Shown here one piece after another: positions 8,472 through 18,900 of a stretch of 64,000 nt of DNA (within the stretch, counting starts at the first letter, position 1; every line of letters begins with the position of its first letter). The stretch is from Sphingobacterium phlebotomi (GTDB lineage Bacteria; Bacteroidota; Bacteroidia; Sphingobacteriales; Sphingobacteriaceae). The notes beneath the pieces were generated by a model. That model was given only the letters and a program-made list of their open reading frames with translations. It was not told where the DNA came from and ran no database searches. Location: the NCBI RefSeq assembly GCF_008180195.1, contig NZ_VTAV01000005.1:228287-292286 (forward strand), read 5' to 3'. A program made the translations under genes and the position numbers.

Positions 8472-9721
8472 TTTACGATCTTTTGTGGCGCAGGCTCTTC
8501 TGTAGTCCAGAAGAATGGAGCGATATAATAGGGGTGAAGCTTATTGCGTTCGAGGTTCAGGCTGATCAGGTAATTCTCATAAAGGGAGCTGGGGCGCTGA
8601 ATAATCAAACGGTGTGCATATAGACCGCCCTTAACGGTCAGTGGGTCTGTATATTTGAGTAGCCCGAAGCTTATCAGTTCACCTTCTACTGTTACATTTT
8701 TTTGAAGTTCCAATAAGTCCATTTGATCGGGTATGTTGGCACGGTGAAGCAGCACCATTCCCTGTATACGACTGTTTTCCCCGACTGTCAACTTTAATGG
8801 GCCATTTAAGCTGTCTGCTGTTAAGAGTGCTAAAACAGAAGGATAACGTAAAGCAACATTTTTACCTACGGTTAAGGAATCAAATGCAAAAAACTGGCCG
8901 TTACCCGAAAAATCGTCTTCCAGTTTGATGTGTGGAGCAATAACAATAGCGTCTTCCCATACCGTCTGTGCAGAAATATGGACAGTGGAATCCGCCAGAA
9001 TGACCAAATTGCCCGATATGGAATCCGCGAGCAGCGGAGCAGCCTGTGGCAGGTGGTAATACCGCGTCGCTTCAAAAAAAGAATGACGCAAAGAATGGTT
9101 TGATGGTACATCCGCACTTTCGGGGAGTTTTTCGGTATATAGTGATTTAATAGCGTTGATGCGTTCAACCTCATAATCCGGAAGTGCTTGACTGCTTTCC
9201 TTGATCTGACCGTCGACCATTTTTTCTATGCCCTGATAGTATTCTCCGTCGACAAATGCCGGACGTATACCCGATTGGGGTAGAAATGCGGTACCTTGGA
9301 TAACGGTTTTGCCGCTGATGGACAGTGGACGGTCTTCGTCTACAATGTAAAGCACCGTTGAGTCTTTCGGCTGTATGCCCGACAGAAAACTACGCTTTAA
9401 CGTGTCCTGACCACGCCAACTATGCACGGTAACAGCATCCAGAAAACCCCATTGCTTTTTTTCGATACGTAAGCTATCCCGCAGGGTGATCGGTGATAAC
9501 AATAAGGTTTCTCCGCTTTGGGTATGTGGAAAATAAGCAGACAACGCGAGTGAAGTTCCGGCTTCCAGATCCTGCGCCAACATATCCCATCGATCGATTT
9601 TTTGTTGTTGCTCGCGGTAAAAAAAATGGAGGTAGATCAAACTCCCAAGAAGTACGGTGATGACAAGTGTGATAACCAGGACAAGGTGCAGGGCAGAGGC
9701 TTTGACCATCACACTATTCAA
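8459..9721 (-). CDS. Large minor pseudopilin-like protein, GspK-like
   Basis: This 420-residue protein opens with KASALHLVLVITLVITVLLG. This is a class III-like signal with Ala at -1 but without the Glu at +5, which is the known exception of GspK pseudopilins. After the single membrane helix comes a long soluble region; the part from about 230 to 370 looks like a beta-helical or bactofilin-like repeat (GNLVILADSTVHISAQTVW and similar). That differs from the alpha-domain insertion of classical GspK, so the assignment rests on the N-terminus, size and operon position. It overlaps both neighbours. Confidence 0.6.
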   Translation of the reverse strand: MNSVMVKASALHLVLVITLVITVLLGSLIYLHFFYREQQQKIDRWDMLAQDLEAGTSLALSAYFPHTQSGETLLLSPITLRDSLRIEKKQWGFLDAVTVHSWRGQDTLKRSFLSGIQPKDSTVLYIVDEDRPLSISGKTVIQGTAFLPQSGIRPAFVDGEYYQGIEKMVDGQIKESSQALPDYEVERINAIKSLYTEKLPESADVPSNHSLRHSFFEATRYYHLPQAAPLLADSISGNLVILADSTVHISAQTVWEDAIVIAPHIKLEDDFSGNGQFFAFDSLTVGKNVALRYPSVLALLTADSLNGPLKLTVGENSRIQGMVLLHRANIPDQMDLLELQKNVTVEGELISFGLLKYTDPLTVKGGLYAHRLIIQRPSSLYENYLISLNLERNKLHPYYIAPFFWTTEEPAPQKIVKWLN

Positions 9722-10370
9722 TTATGTCGTCATTGTCTGCTTTCCTACTGAAGATGCTGTGCCATGTCTGTTCAAAAAATCGTCCCGTGCGTCGGAAGAG
9801 ATTCGATTGGATGTAACCATCCCGACTGATTTGCATTCCTTGTTTATAATAATCCCAGCGGTAACTGCTGTCCGCCGCATCGAATATCCATACCTTGCCA
9901 TGCCATTTACCGTCTTTCATCTTTCCTTGTAGTAGCAGCTTGCCTTGCTCGTCATAATGTCTGGCTTTGCCGTCTTGTTGTCCTTTTTTCCAATGCTCTT
10001 CTTTCGCTAGACGATGGTTCGGACGCCATTCTTTCCAATTGCCATCAGCTAATCCTTTTTTATACGTTCCCTGCAACATAAGTTGTTTGTTGGGAGCATA
10101 GCGGTTATAGTTGCCGTGTAGCAGTTTTCCTGTATAACCTCCCTGTGTCTGTTGCACGCGTTGTGCCTGGTACCAGTGGTAGAGCCGTTGCGATCTTGCT
10201 TTTGCGGTTTTTGGTGTCACGGTAAATACCTCTTTTTCACCATTATCATGGTTAATGGTGATGCGGTTTTGTACCTGCTCCAACAGGTCCATTTCCGATT
10301 GCGCGTAGCTTCCCTGTAACGTTAGCAAAAAATAGGAAAGGAGAAGGCTATAGGAGATATACGGCTTCAT
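9714..10370 (-). CDS. Secreted MORN/YwqK-like repeat protein in the T2SS operon
   Basis: This 218-residue protein has a signal peptide (first 23 residues, ending GSYAQ) and then at least four MORN-variant repeats of the YwqK type, e.g. GTYKKGLADGNWKEW and GKMKDGKWHGKVWIF. Such repeats are usually protein or lipid interaction modules. Start and stop overlap the neighbours by 4 and 8 bases, so it is an integral part of the operon and not a passenger. No standard Gsp protein has this fold. It may be a periplasmic assembly factor for this T2SS variant; the function is unknown. Confidence 0.75.
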   Translation of the reverse strand: MKPYISYSLLLSYFLLTLQGSYAQSEMDLLEQVQNRITINHDNGEKEVFTVTPKTAKARSQRLYHWYQAQRVQQTQGGYTGKLLHGNYNRYAPNKQLMLQGTYKKGLADGNWKEWRPNHRLAKEEHWKKGQQDGKARHYDEQGKLLLQGKMKDGKWHGKVWIFDAADSSYRWDYYKQGMQISRDGYIQSNLFRRTGRFFEQTWHSIFSRKADNDDIIE

Positions 10371-10870
10371 TGCTTGGCTATGGTAAGGGTTTGGTAATCT
10401 GTTTTTATCTTAATATCAGTCGGATTTACGTTTATGAGTGTCACTCCGTCGATCTGTTCTTTTGGATGCATATAATACTGCCGGCCGTTGATCTGTATTA
10501 GGGCAATGCGCTGTCTTTGGCTTTCGTTTTCGATATAGCCCAGGTATTGTACATCCATGGCCGGTGCATAGGCTAAAGGATCGTAAGGTTCTTCGTATAC
10601 CTGATATTCACCGTCGGATGTTGGTTCTTCTGAAACCAACTCCAATAGCTGGTCTTCTGCGGAAAAGGGCGAACGATACAAGGTGTCGTATTCCAGCGAA
10701 TCTTTCCATCGGTAATAGGATAGGTCGCTTTCCACGACAGGCCTTACGACCAGCGTTGGCATATCCGTGTCGTCTCCGCCAACTTTGGCCAATATGGTGT
10801 AGATGACGTAGCCCCAGATACCGATCACGAGCGCCAGAAGGACATATGTCATGACCTTACTGTTCTTCAT
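10367..10870 (-). CDS. GspC/PilP-like inner-membrane connector
   Basis: This 167-residue protein has an N-terminal membrane anchor (about 8-28), a linker rich in E, D and Y, and a C-terminal beta domain from about 105. There VQYLGYIENESQRQRIALIQ and YYMHPKEQIDGVTLINVNP fit the homology region of GspC or the equivalent part of PilP. In known systems this domain links the inner-membrane platform to the secretin periplasmic domains. No PDZ or coiled-coil domain follows. Position in the operon supports the call. Confidence 0.7.
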   Translation of the reverse strand: MKNSKVMTYVLLALVIGIWGYVIYTILAKVGGDDTDMPTLVVRPVVESDLSYYRWKDSLEYDTLYRSPFSAEDQLLELVSEEPTSDGEYQVYEEPYDPLAYAPAMDVQYLGYIENESQRQRIALIQINGRQYYMHPKEQIDGVTLINVNPTDIKIKTDYQTLTIAKQ

Positions 10871-11228
10871 CTTTACGAATCTTCAGTGTTCGCTCTTCCT
10901 TGAACAATCCTACGCTGCCGTCATTCTCGGGCCGTACGCGCCAGGCATAGTCGCCTGTTTTCAATTCCAGCGTCAGTTGGTTGGTTAACACGACGGAGTC
11001 GGCTATCAGTTGTTCGGTTTTTTCAAAATCAGGACGTACCAGCTGCAAGCGGTAATATTTGGCGTCTTCGTGTGTTCCCCACCAAAAGGTGAGGACCGTA
11101 TCGCTGGTTACAATACCATCAGCGGGAGCCAAAAGCTCCACATGCTCCTCTTCCAACGGGTATTCGACAAAATCAGCACATGAACAACAGATAAGGCTAA
11201 TAAATGCACCAATAGCAACTTTCTTCAT
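10857..11228 (-). CDS. Small lipoprotein with one Ig/Fn3-like domain, first gene of the T2SS operon
   Basis: This 123-residue protein has a lipoprotein signal peptide with the lipobox cysteine in ICCSCADF (about residues 14-21). The rest looks like one beta-sandwich domain, with LLAPADGIVTSDTVLTFWWG, YYRLQLV and YAWRVRPEN resembling Fn3-like repeats. As the first gene of the operon and outer-membrane targeted, it could act as a pilotin for the secretin at 47.2 kb, but it does not resemble GspS. It overlaps the GspC-like gene by 14 bases. Confidence 0.7.
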   Translation of the reverse strand: MKKVAIGAFISLICCSCADFVEYPLEEEHVELLAPADGIVTSDTVLTFWWGTHEDAKYYRLQLVRPDFEKTEQLIADSVVLTNQLTLELKTGDYAWRVRPENDGSVGLFKEERTLKIRKDEEQ

Positions 11229-11557
11229 AATAACATTAGTTATGGAGTAAATATAGGGAAAATTGATAAATGTTGCGTCCGTTTTGTTTCTAAAATAGTA
11301 ATATTAACAACTTTCTTAATAGTTTATAATTTATTTTATTGATATTTAGTTATTTGTTGTTTTTATTTGCACAACTATTTTCATGCTGGGTTGAATTGTA
11401 TAAGTTTGATTGTTAACTAACTGAACAAAATGTAATGAAAATTAATCAATTGAGCTTAAATTAGGTAAGTAGAGAGCTTGCAGAAATAAATCCTATTTTA
11501 CAGACTATTAGCCATGATAAATTGACAGCAGATTACTGATACTGAAAGTTAAATTAT
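11229..11557. other. AT-rich divergent intergenic region
   Basis: This 329-bp stretch separates the minus-strand T2SS operon from the plus-strand Rhs-type genes and must hold both promoters. A TAAGTTTG at 11401-11408 matches the -7 consensus on the plus strand, but no TTTG is found at the right distance upstream. No open frame or strong hairpin was seen. Confidence 0.5.
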
Positions 11558-14500
11558 ATGAATCTATTAAAACGATATAGCGTACATAACGAGTTAAAAT
11601 TTTTACGGGGTATATTTTTATTTTTCCTTTTCGCAGGTATCTGTACAGTTAAAGCACAACGAATTTCGGATATGAGTGATCTTTTTGCTTCTCCGCAAAC
11701 TACGGCTATTTTTAAATTAATTGAAGCGCCAGTGACCTATTATACTGGACAACCAAATATTTCAATCCCGATATATACAATTGAGGAAAAAGGTATATCT
11801 ATTCCTGTCACAATCTCATTTAATACAAGTGGCATATATGTTACGGAAGAATCCACTGCTATAGGTATTGGAGCAAGGTTAGATTGGGGGGGAGCAATTG
11901 TAAGAAGCGCCAATGGCAGACCAGATGAACATGGTTTTTTTTCTGAACCTTATATGATCAACGAGTTAAAGCAAGAAATACCTAAAAATTATAATGCTTT
12001 TCAAACACCCTCAGCGGTATGTTACCCATACTGTAATATGTCATCAAGCATATTAGAATTCGTTAGGCGAGCAGAGATATATGATGTAGTAAAGAGTTAC
12101 AACGATCCATATAAAACGGGTAACTCCGGTACGATAACGGATCTTAGACCTGATAATTTCTTTTATAATTTTTCTAATAAAAGTGGATTATTCCGTTTTA
12201 ATCAATCAAACCGAAAATTCTTGACATTCCCCTTAGATGATATAAATATTAAACATTCTATTGGATCCTCATTTCGAATTCAAAAATTTGATATAACAAC
12301 ATCAGACGGAGTGATGTATACTTTCGGTGATGGAGCAGTTGAATTTACAAGTGAATTTGCAAACCCATTTGATCAAGCTTGGTTTATAAGAAGAGTCTCA
12401 AATGCAAACGGGAGTAGTGTTGAATTCGAATATCTTTCTAATCACTATATTAGGGCCAAAGAATTGAAAGAAGAGTATTGGGTTCCCTATCCGAACGGTG
12501 GATACAGTTCTTCAACTGGAGGAGAAGGTTATATAACAGAGGAAATGCTAATACAGCAAATAACTTTTAATAGTGGAAGGCTGGAATTTAAATACATTAG
12601 AGATAGACAAGATTTCAGTCTAACGGCCCCAAATTTTGCAAATGCTGGAATGCCTGCACCTAGACTTGATGAAATTTTGCTCTTTAACAAAGAGAACGAG
12701 CTCGTTAAATCTTTCAAATTTCATCAATCCTATTTCGTTGCAAATCAATCAAATGATCCGGTACTAGACAAACGACTAAAACTGGATTCGTTAAGTATTA
12801 AGGATATATCTAGTAAAGCCATCGAACGATATAAATTTCTTTATTATCAAGACGGTTCGCTGCCCACTAAACAAACGAAAGGGAGAGACCACTGGGGATA
12901 TTATAATGGAGCGGACGATAACACCTCCCTTATCCCATCATCAAGTAAACCTCTAGCAGAAGGTTTCCGCCCCTTAAACTACTGGGGAGTTTATAACGAT
13001 CGTGCTATTAATGAGCAGAAAAGTAAATGTTTTACAATAAAAAGTATTGTCTTTCCGACCGGGGCAAGACGAGAGTATGACTTTGAAAATCATGATGTAC
13101 GGTGGTATGAAGAGTATAACGAGATGAAAGAACTTTCGAATGAAGGATACGATTTACATAGGGAGCAATTGATAGTGGGTGGAAGCACATTATCCCAATG
13201 TTCTCCTATTCCTGATTACATTAGTACAAACGGTGCGGAACGAATCATTTACTCAAATGAATTCGATGTGCTTGATTTTAACGATTTACCAATAGGTGAT
13301 CCAAGTGTGCACATTCAAACAAATTACATTCATTCTGAAATAACAAATTCCGAACTTAATATGTGGGACTATCGTATTATTATTGGACTGCAGAAAAAGA
13401 CAGAGAATACTTTTAATAATCATGTTGTACTCGCTAGCGTAGATCAATCTAATTTCACAAAAGACACGGAACTTAGAGCGAAATTACCTTTTCTGGTAGA
13501 TGGAACTTATCGTATCTATGTTAGATTGTTAGCGCCCCCCCCATTTGTCATGGATCAATGGGATAGACAATATGATCATAATACTATTATCCGGCTAGCA
13601 TACAGAAGAAAGAACTATGGAAATATACGTGTTGGTGGATTACGGATAAAAGAAATTACAGATTACGAAGGCGACTCTACATATTCAACCAATTTCGAAT
13701 ATGTGGTTAGTGACAATTATTCATCAGGAAACTTGGTTAATGCTCCTCAATATAAAGAATATATTTCCACTAAGCAACAAAATTCCGTTTCAGGAGGTTC
13801 CCCGATACCGTATCATGGTTATCGTATTTGTTCGGAACCTGTAATACCCCTTGCTAAAACTCAAGGGTCAAATGTTGGCTATACGAATGTTATTAAATCT
13901 AGGGTATCCGGAGAAGAGGTACTAAAGGAAGAATATTCCTTTAGTTTCAAGAAAAGCTTAAATTCTGGATATTATAAAGAATACTATCAGGAAATAGAAC
14001 CTAGAATCTGGCAAAACGGAAAACTGAACACTATGACAATGTTTAAAGACAACATACCTATATACAAAGAAGTTTACGATTACTATGGGACAGAAAAAGA
14101 AACAGACAAGGGATTTGTTGAAGAAATTAACACAAATCTACTTGGGAATCTAGCAGGCTATGGTTATCAAACGAATACTTCCGATATAACGATTGGTCGT
14201 CGTGCGTTCAACGATTACACCGTTTTGTATCATGTAGACAATTACTCAAGAATAATCTCGCCTTATGAATCTAGTATTGTGGTTTCTCCTCCCATTAAAA
14301 TTCCTTATTTCAAAATCTATACAGGGTTTGACAAGATAAAGAGTAAGAGAACTATAAATTATAGTCCGTCGGGCACTACCGAACAGTTAACTACATATTA
14401 TTATGATAATTTGGATCACCTTCAACCTACCCGTATAGAAGTAATAAGTAGTGAAGGAAGTAAAAATATTACTCAGATAAGTTATCCAAATGACTATATA

Positions 14501-15952
14501 AATATTTCCGGTTTCATTGGTGATATGAAGGAGAAACACTTAATCGCTTATCCAATTGAACAAGTGAATTATAAGGAAGTGGGCACTGCTCGTACTATTC
14601 TATCGGGTAAACTCACAACTTATAAAACAGGGGGGAAGGGATTGCTAGACGAGATATTTTTGATTGAAACTGCAAATCCAATTGCGCTATCGACTTTCAA
14701 GTTCAGTAATCGTTCCGTAAACCAGCTTCCACCGATAGGTATTATGACGTCTTTTTCTCCTGACGAGCGTTATCATTCACGTTATACGTACAATTCGTAT
14801 GATATAAAGGGCAATCCATTACAAGTTACAGAAGTCGACCATCCGCCTACTAGCTACCTCTGGTCGTATAATGGTCAATATCTTTTAGCAGAGATCAGGA
14901 ATGCAAATCAATCTGATATTGCATACTCGGGTTTTGAGGATGAGGGAAAAGGAAACTGGACGTACAGCGGTTCAACCATTAGAGATGCGACGGCGCCAAC
15001 GGGACGACTTGTTTATAGTTTACAAGGAGGTAGTATGGTGAAAGCGGGGCTTGCTCCGTCTCGTAAATACATTTTGACATATTGGGCAAAAGGTGCATCT
15101 GCCGCGAATATCAGCGGTGGCATAGCAATGAAAATGAATACAAAGGGGGGCTGGATACAGTATAGACGAGAGGTGACAGCGGTTTCCTCGGTAACGCTAT
15201 CGGGCAATGTTTTGATTGACGATGTGCGTCTATATCCACTGGAAGCATCTATGTTCACGGCCACTTATATTCCCTTAGTAGGAATGACGAGTAAAAGCGA
15301 TCCACGGGGCATCACGGAATACTATGAATACGACAGCTTCGGCCGGTTATCTACGGTAAAAGATTTTGAAGGGAATATACTGAAGACATACTGTTACAAT
15401 TATGCCGGTCAGCAGGTTGACTGTTATACCGATCCGATAGTTTATAAAAATGTTCCGAAGAGCCAGATCTTTCAAAAGAACAACTGTACGGCGGGGCTAA
15501 TCGGTAGTAATGTTACGTATACCGTTCCCGCAGAAGTGTATACCTCTATTATTTCCCAGGCAGATGCTGATCAGCAGGCGCTAGACGATATCGATGCGAA
15601 CGGGCAGAGCTATGCCAATCAGCACGGTTCCTGCGTTTCCCCTGTTACGGCGCTGACCCTTCATAATAAAACCGGTCAGCAACTTTCAAATGCGTCGATC
15701 AGCCTCTGGCAGGGGACGGTGCTTGTGGGAACATATTCGTTTCCCCAGACTGTGGGTGGAAGTCAGATCTATTTCAATATTCCTGCAGGTACCTATCGCA
15801 TAGATACGAATATCTCCACTGCAAACCCTACCCAGTATACTTTTCGCCTGCCCACCTTGGGCTTGACCAAAATTGGAAATTCGAGTTTTGGCCAGATCCA
15901 GCTTGTGGCAAATGGCATATTGCCGGTTGAACTGGAATTTAATTTTCATTAG
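11558..15952 (+). CDS. Giant TcB/SpvB-like Rhs shell protein with C-terminal DUF5977
   Basis: This 1464-residue protein has a Sec signal peptide (hydrophobic 17-33, KAQ cleavage region). The N-terminal segment (about 55-130) reads like the opening strands of SpvB/TcdB shells: alternating YTGQPNISIPIYTIEEKG, then IGIGARLDWGGAIVRSANG. A long YD-rich body follows. Near 1245-1290 are Rhs-type strands (GITEYYEYDSFGRLSTVKDF). DUF5977 covers about 1300-1365 (SQADADQQALDDIDANGQ). A final beta domain of about 100 residues follows. It has no Rhs core or toxin tip; these are in the next gene 9 bases downstream. By eye the first 3.4 kb are much more AT-rich than the last 0.7 kb, which suggests that the two parts have different histories. 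Confidence 0.8.
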   Translation: MNLLKRYSVHNELKFLRGIFLFFLFAGICTVKAQRISDMSDLFASPQTTAIFKLIEAPVTYYTGQPNISIPIYTIEEKGISIPVTISFNTSGIYVTEESTAIGIGARLDWGGAIVRSANGRPDEHGFFSEPYMINELKQEIPKNYNAFQTPSAVCYPYCNMSSSILEFVRRAEIYDVVKSYNDPYKTGNSGTITDLRPDNFFYNFSNKSGLFRFNQSNRKFLTFPLDDINIKHSIGSSFRIQKFDITTSDGVMYTFGDGAVEFTSEFANPFDQAWFIRRVSNANGSSVEFEYLSNHYIRAKELKEEYWVPYPNGGYSSSTGGEGYITEEMLIQQITFNSGRLEFKYIRDRQDFSLTAPNFANAGMPAPRLDEILLFNKENELVKSFKFHQSYFVANQSNDPVLDKRLKLDSLSIKDISSKAIERYKFLYYQDGSLPTKQTKGRDHWGYYNGADDNTSLIPSSSKPLAEGFRPLNYWGVYNDRAINEQKSKCFTIKSIVFPTGARREYDFENHDVRWYEEYNEMKELSNEGYDLHREQLIVGGSTLSQCSPIPDYISTNGAERIIYSNEFDVLDFNDLPIGDPSVHIQTNYIHSEITNSELNMWDYRIIIGLQKKTENTFNNHVVLASVDQSNFTKDTELRAKLPFLVDGTYRIYVRLLAPPPFVMDQWDRQYDHNTIIRLAYRRKNYGNIRVGGLRIKEITDYEGDSTYSTNFEYVVSDNYSSGNLVNAPQYKEYISTKQQNSVSGGSPIPYHGYRICSEPVIPLAKTQGSNVGYTNVIKSRVSGEEVLKEEYSFSFKKSLNSGYYKEYYQEIEPRIWQNGKLNTMTMFKDNIPIYKEVYDYYGTEKETDKGFVEEINTNLLGNLAGYGYQTNTSDITIGRRAFNDYTVLYHVDNYSRIISPYESSIVVSPPIKIPYFKIYTGFDKIKSKRTINYSPSGTTEQLTTYYYDNLDHLQPTRIEVISSEGSKNITQISYPNDYINISGFIGDMKEKHLIAYPIEQVNYKEVGTARTILSGKLTTYKTGGKGLLDEIFLIETANPIALSTFKFSNRSVNQLPPIGIMTSFSPDERYHSRYTYNSYDIKGNPLQVTEVDHPPTSYLWSYNGQYLLAEIRNANQSDIAYSGFEDEGKGNWTYSGSTIRDATAPTGRLVYSLQGGSMVKAGLAPSRKYILTYWAKGASAANISGGIAMKMNTKGGWIQYRREVTAVSSVTLSGNVLIDDVRLYPLEASMFTATYIPLVGMTSKSDPRGITEYYEYDSFGRLSTVKDFEGNILKTYCYNYAGQQVDCYTDPIVYKNVPKSQIFQKNNCTAGLIGSNVTYTVPAEVYTSIISQADADQQALDDIDANGQSYANQHGSCVSPVTALTLHNKTGQQLSNASISLWQGTVLVGTYSFPQTVGGSQIYFNIPAGTYRIDTNISTANPTQYTFRLPTLGLTKIGNSSFGQIQLVANGILPVELEFNFH

Positions 15953-15961
15953 ATCGATATC

Positions 15962-18900
15962 ATGAAACTATTCAATTTAATATATAGCATTGCCTTTTTT
16001 ATGTTTTGTGGTTTCCTTGGAGAAGCTTACGGGCAGACGGACACAGTTGGTGCACATCTGCGTAACCAAAGCTATGAGATGCCGCAGCAGATGTTTTCGG
16101 TTCCTTCCGGACAGGGCATGCAACCTCTGGCAGCCAGTGCTCCGGTTATCAGCTATGGTTCCGCGCGAAGCATTGCCGTGAACCAGGAATTCAACTGGGC
16201 ACCGTCCAACAGTGGAGGCGGTGCGGAATTTGGTGTAACGGTCGAGCAGACCCTTACGGGCTATTACAACCCGCTGAGTTCGATCTGCGCACCGGATGGT
16301 ACGCTCTATATAGCCAATACTGGGTATCATTCTATCATGAAGCGAACCGCGGGTGGTGTTCAGACGGTATTTGCCGGCGGGAACAGCACCGCCTATGGCT
16401 ACGTCAACGGCACAGGTACAGCCGCCCGCTTTCGCCATCCTAGCTTTGTGGTGCTCGATGCTTCGGGAAACATTTTTCTGACCGACCAGCAGAACCACCG
16501 TATACGGAAGATTACACCCTCGGGCGTAGTGACGACCTTTGCCGGCAGCGGCAATATCGGTTCGGCCAACGGTACGGGTACGGCGGCTTCATTCCATTAT
16601 CCCATGGGTCTGGCTTTTGATGCTTCGGGAAACCTTTATGTTGCCGATGCCTACAACAACAAGATCCGCAAGATCACGCCTTCAGGCGTGGTAAGCGACT
16701 ACGCCGGTAGCGGTGTCCAGGGTATGCAGGACGGAACTGCCGCGACGGCCAGCTTTTATCAGCCGAGGTCTATATATTTTGATGATAACGGGGACATGTA
16801 CGTTGCCGACCGGCTTAACGACCTCCTGAGGAAGGTCAGCGGGGGTATGGTTACGACGGTAGCGGGGAACGGTACTACGGGTTTTGTTGACGGTCAGGGC
16901 GGTGCTGCGCGTTTCAACGGTATGGGGGATATGATTGTTAAGCGGGGGAATATATACTCGGTGGATATACACAACCATGCCCTGCGCTATGTGTCGCCTT
17001 TGGGGAATGTTATCACGATATCCACAAGCGGTCAGTTTACCACTCCTGTCAATATATGTGAAGATCCTGCAGGGAAGTTCTACATAACGGAGAATACCGC
17101 TAACCGTGTCAAGCGGGTCAACGTACAGCGTGCCTACAGCATCAGTCCCTCGCTTCCCGACGGTCTGATATTCGATGAGAGTACGGGGAGGATCAGTGGC
17201 AGACTGGGTTCCGTCCGGGCTTCACAGAGCTATACGGTCACCGCGCGCAACAACATGGGCAGCTCAACCTCAACGGTTACTTTCTCCGTGGCAACCGGAG
17301 ACGGGCCGACCGTATCCTCGGACCAGAACTATATCCTGGAAACTATCCCGAGACAGGCCTACAGCAGCGTTTCGGCAATGGAGGACAAACCGGTAGGTTC
17401 GGTCAACAGGCGTGTCCAGTACTTCGACGGGCTGGGCCGTCCGCTCCAAAATGTCGAATGGCAGGGCAGCCCCTCAAAGAAGGATGTTGTACAGCATATC
17501 GAGTACGACGGTTTCGGCAGGGAGACCATCAAATATCTTCCCTACGCAGACGACACGAGCAAAAACGGGAGTTTTAAGGTCGACGGCAAGCTTAAGCAGC
17601 AATATTACTATAAAAACGCAGGTGCCATAACCGGCAAGACGACAGGATGGGATCCTTACATAAAAAAAACAGGTAACCCCTACGCCGTAACAGTGTTCGA
17701 GAACAGTCCCCTGAACCGGATAAAGGAACAGGGGGCTCCGGGAGAAGTCTGGCAGCCTGCAGCAGCCCGTACGCCGGATGTGGGCCGTACGGTGGTAACG
17801 GAGTATGGTACGAATACGGAAGATGATGTACGGCTGTGGCGACTGAATGGTTCGGGTGCCCTTGGCGGAAAGACCTATTATGCGCCCGGCCGGCTGTACA
17901 AAACGGTGATGAAAGACGAAAACTGGGATTCCGGTAACAAAGGCACCGTGGAGGAATACAGGGACTTTGAAGACCGGGTGGTACTGAAGCGTGTTTGGGA
18001 GAGTGAAAGCAACAAACTGGAGACGCAGTATGTCTACGATGATTTCGGTGACCTGCGGTATGTCATCCCGCCGGCAGTTACGACAGACACCCTGACGGTC
18101 AAAGCCGGTGATCCCGATTTCTGGAACTATGTGTACGCCTACCGTTACGACGGGCGCCGGCGTCTTATCGAAAAGAAGATCCCGGGCAGGGGCTGGGAGC
18201 ATATTGTCTACAATAAGAACGACCAGCCGGTATTGACGCAGGACAGTGTACAACGGATTAAGCCTGTTCCGGAATGGAGCTACACGAAATACGACGCCTT
18301 TGGCCGTGTTACGGAGACGGGCATCTTCCGCAGGAACCTTTCCCGTTCGGCCCTGCAGGACACGCTGAACTTGGAGCAGGCGGATGCATCGAGGGCATTC
18401 TGGGAAACCAGGGGACATAACGCCCTTTCCTACGACAACAAAAGTTACCCCCGGGGAACTTCCACCAAGACGGTCCTTACGGTTAACTATTATGACGATT
18501 ACGGCTTCAAGACCACAAATGTACTTCCTGCAAGTAGCGGCCTGAACAGCACGACCATGGTGAAGGGACTGCTTACGGGGGCGAAAGTCAGTAAGGACGA
18601 CGGAAGCACGCCACTGCTTTCGGTAAACTATTATGACAAGAAAGCCCGTTTGATCGAGACGATCTCGAATAACCATCTGGGAGGAACTGACCGGATAACG
18701 AATACATACACTTTCCCGGGCGAGCTGCTGACCAGCAATCACGAGCACAAGGCTTCGCCTACAGGGACAGCAACGACCATATTGACAACGAACATATATG
18801 ACCACGTAGGGCGTTTGGTGGAAACGAAGAAAAAGGTGGGTAGCCAGCCGGAGATCATCCAGAGCAGGCTGGCATATAACGGGATCGGGCAGCTGATAAC

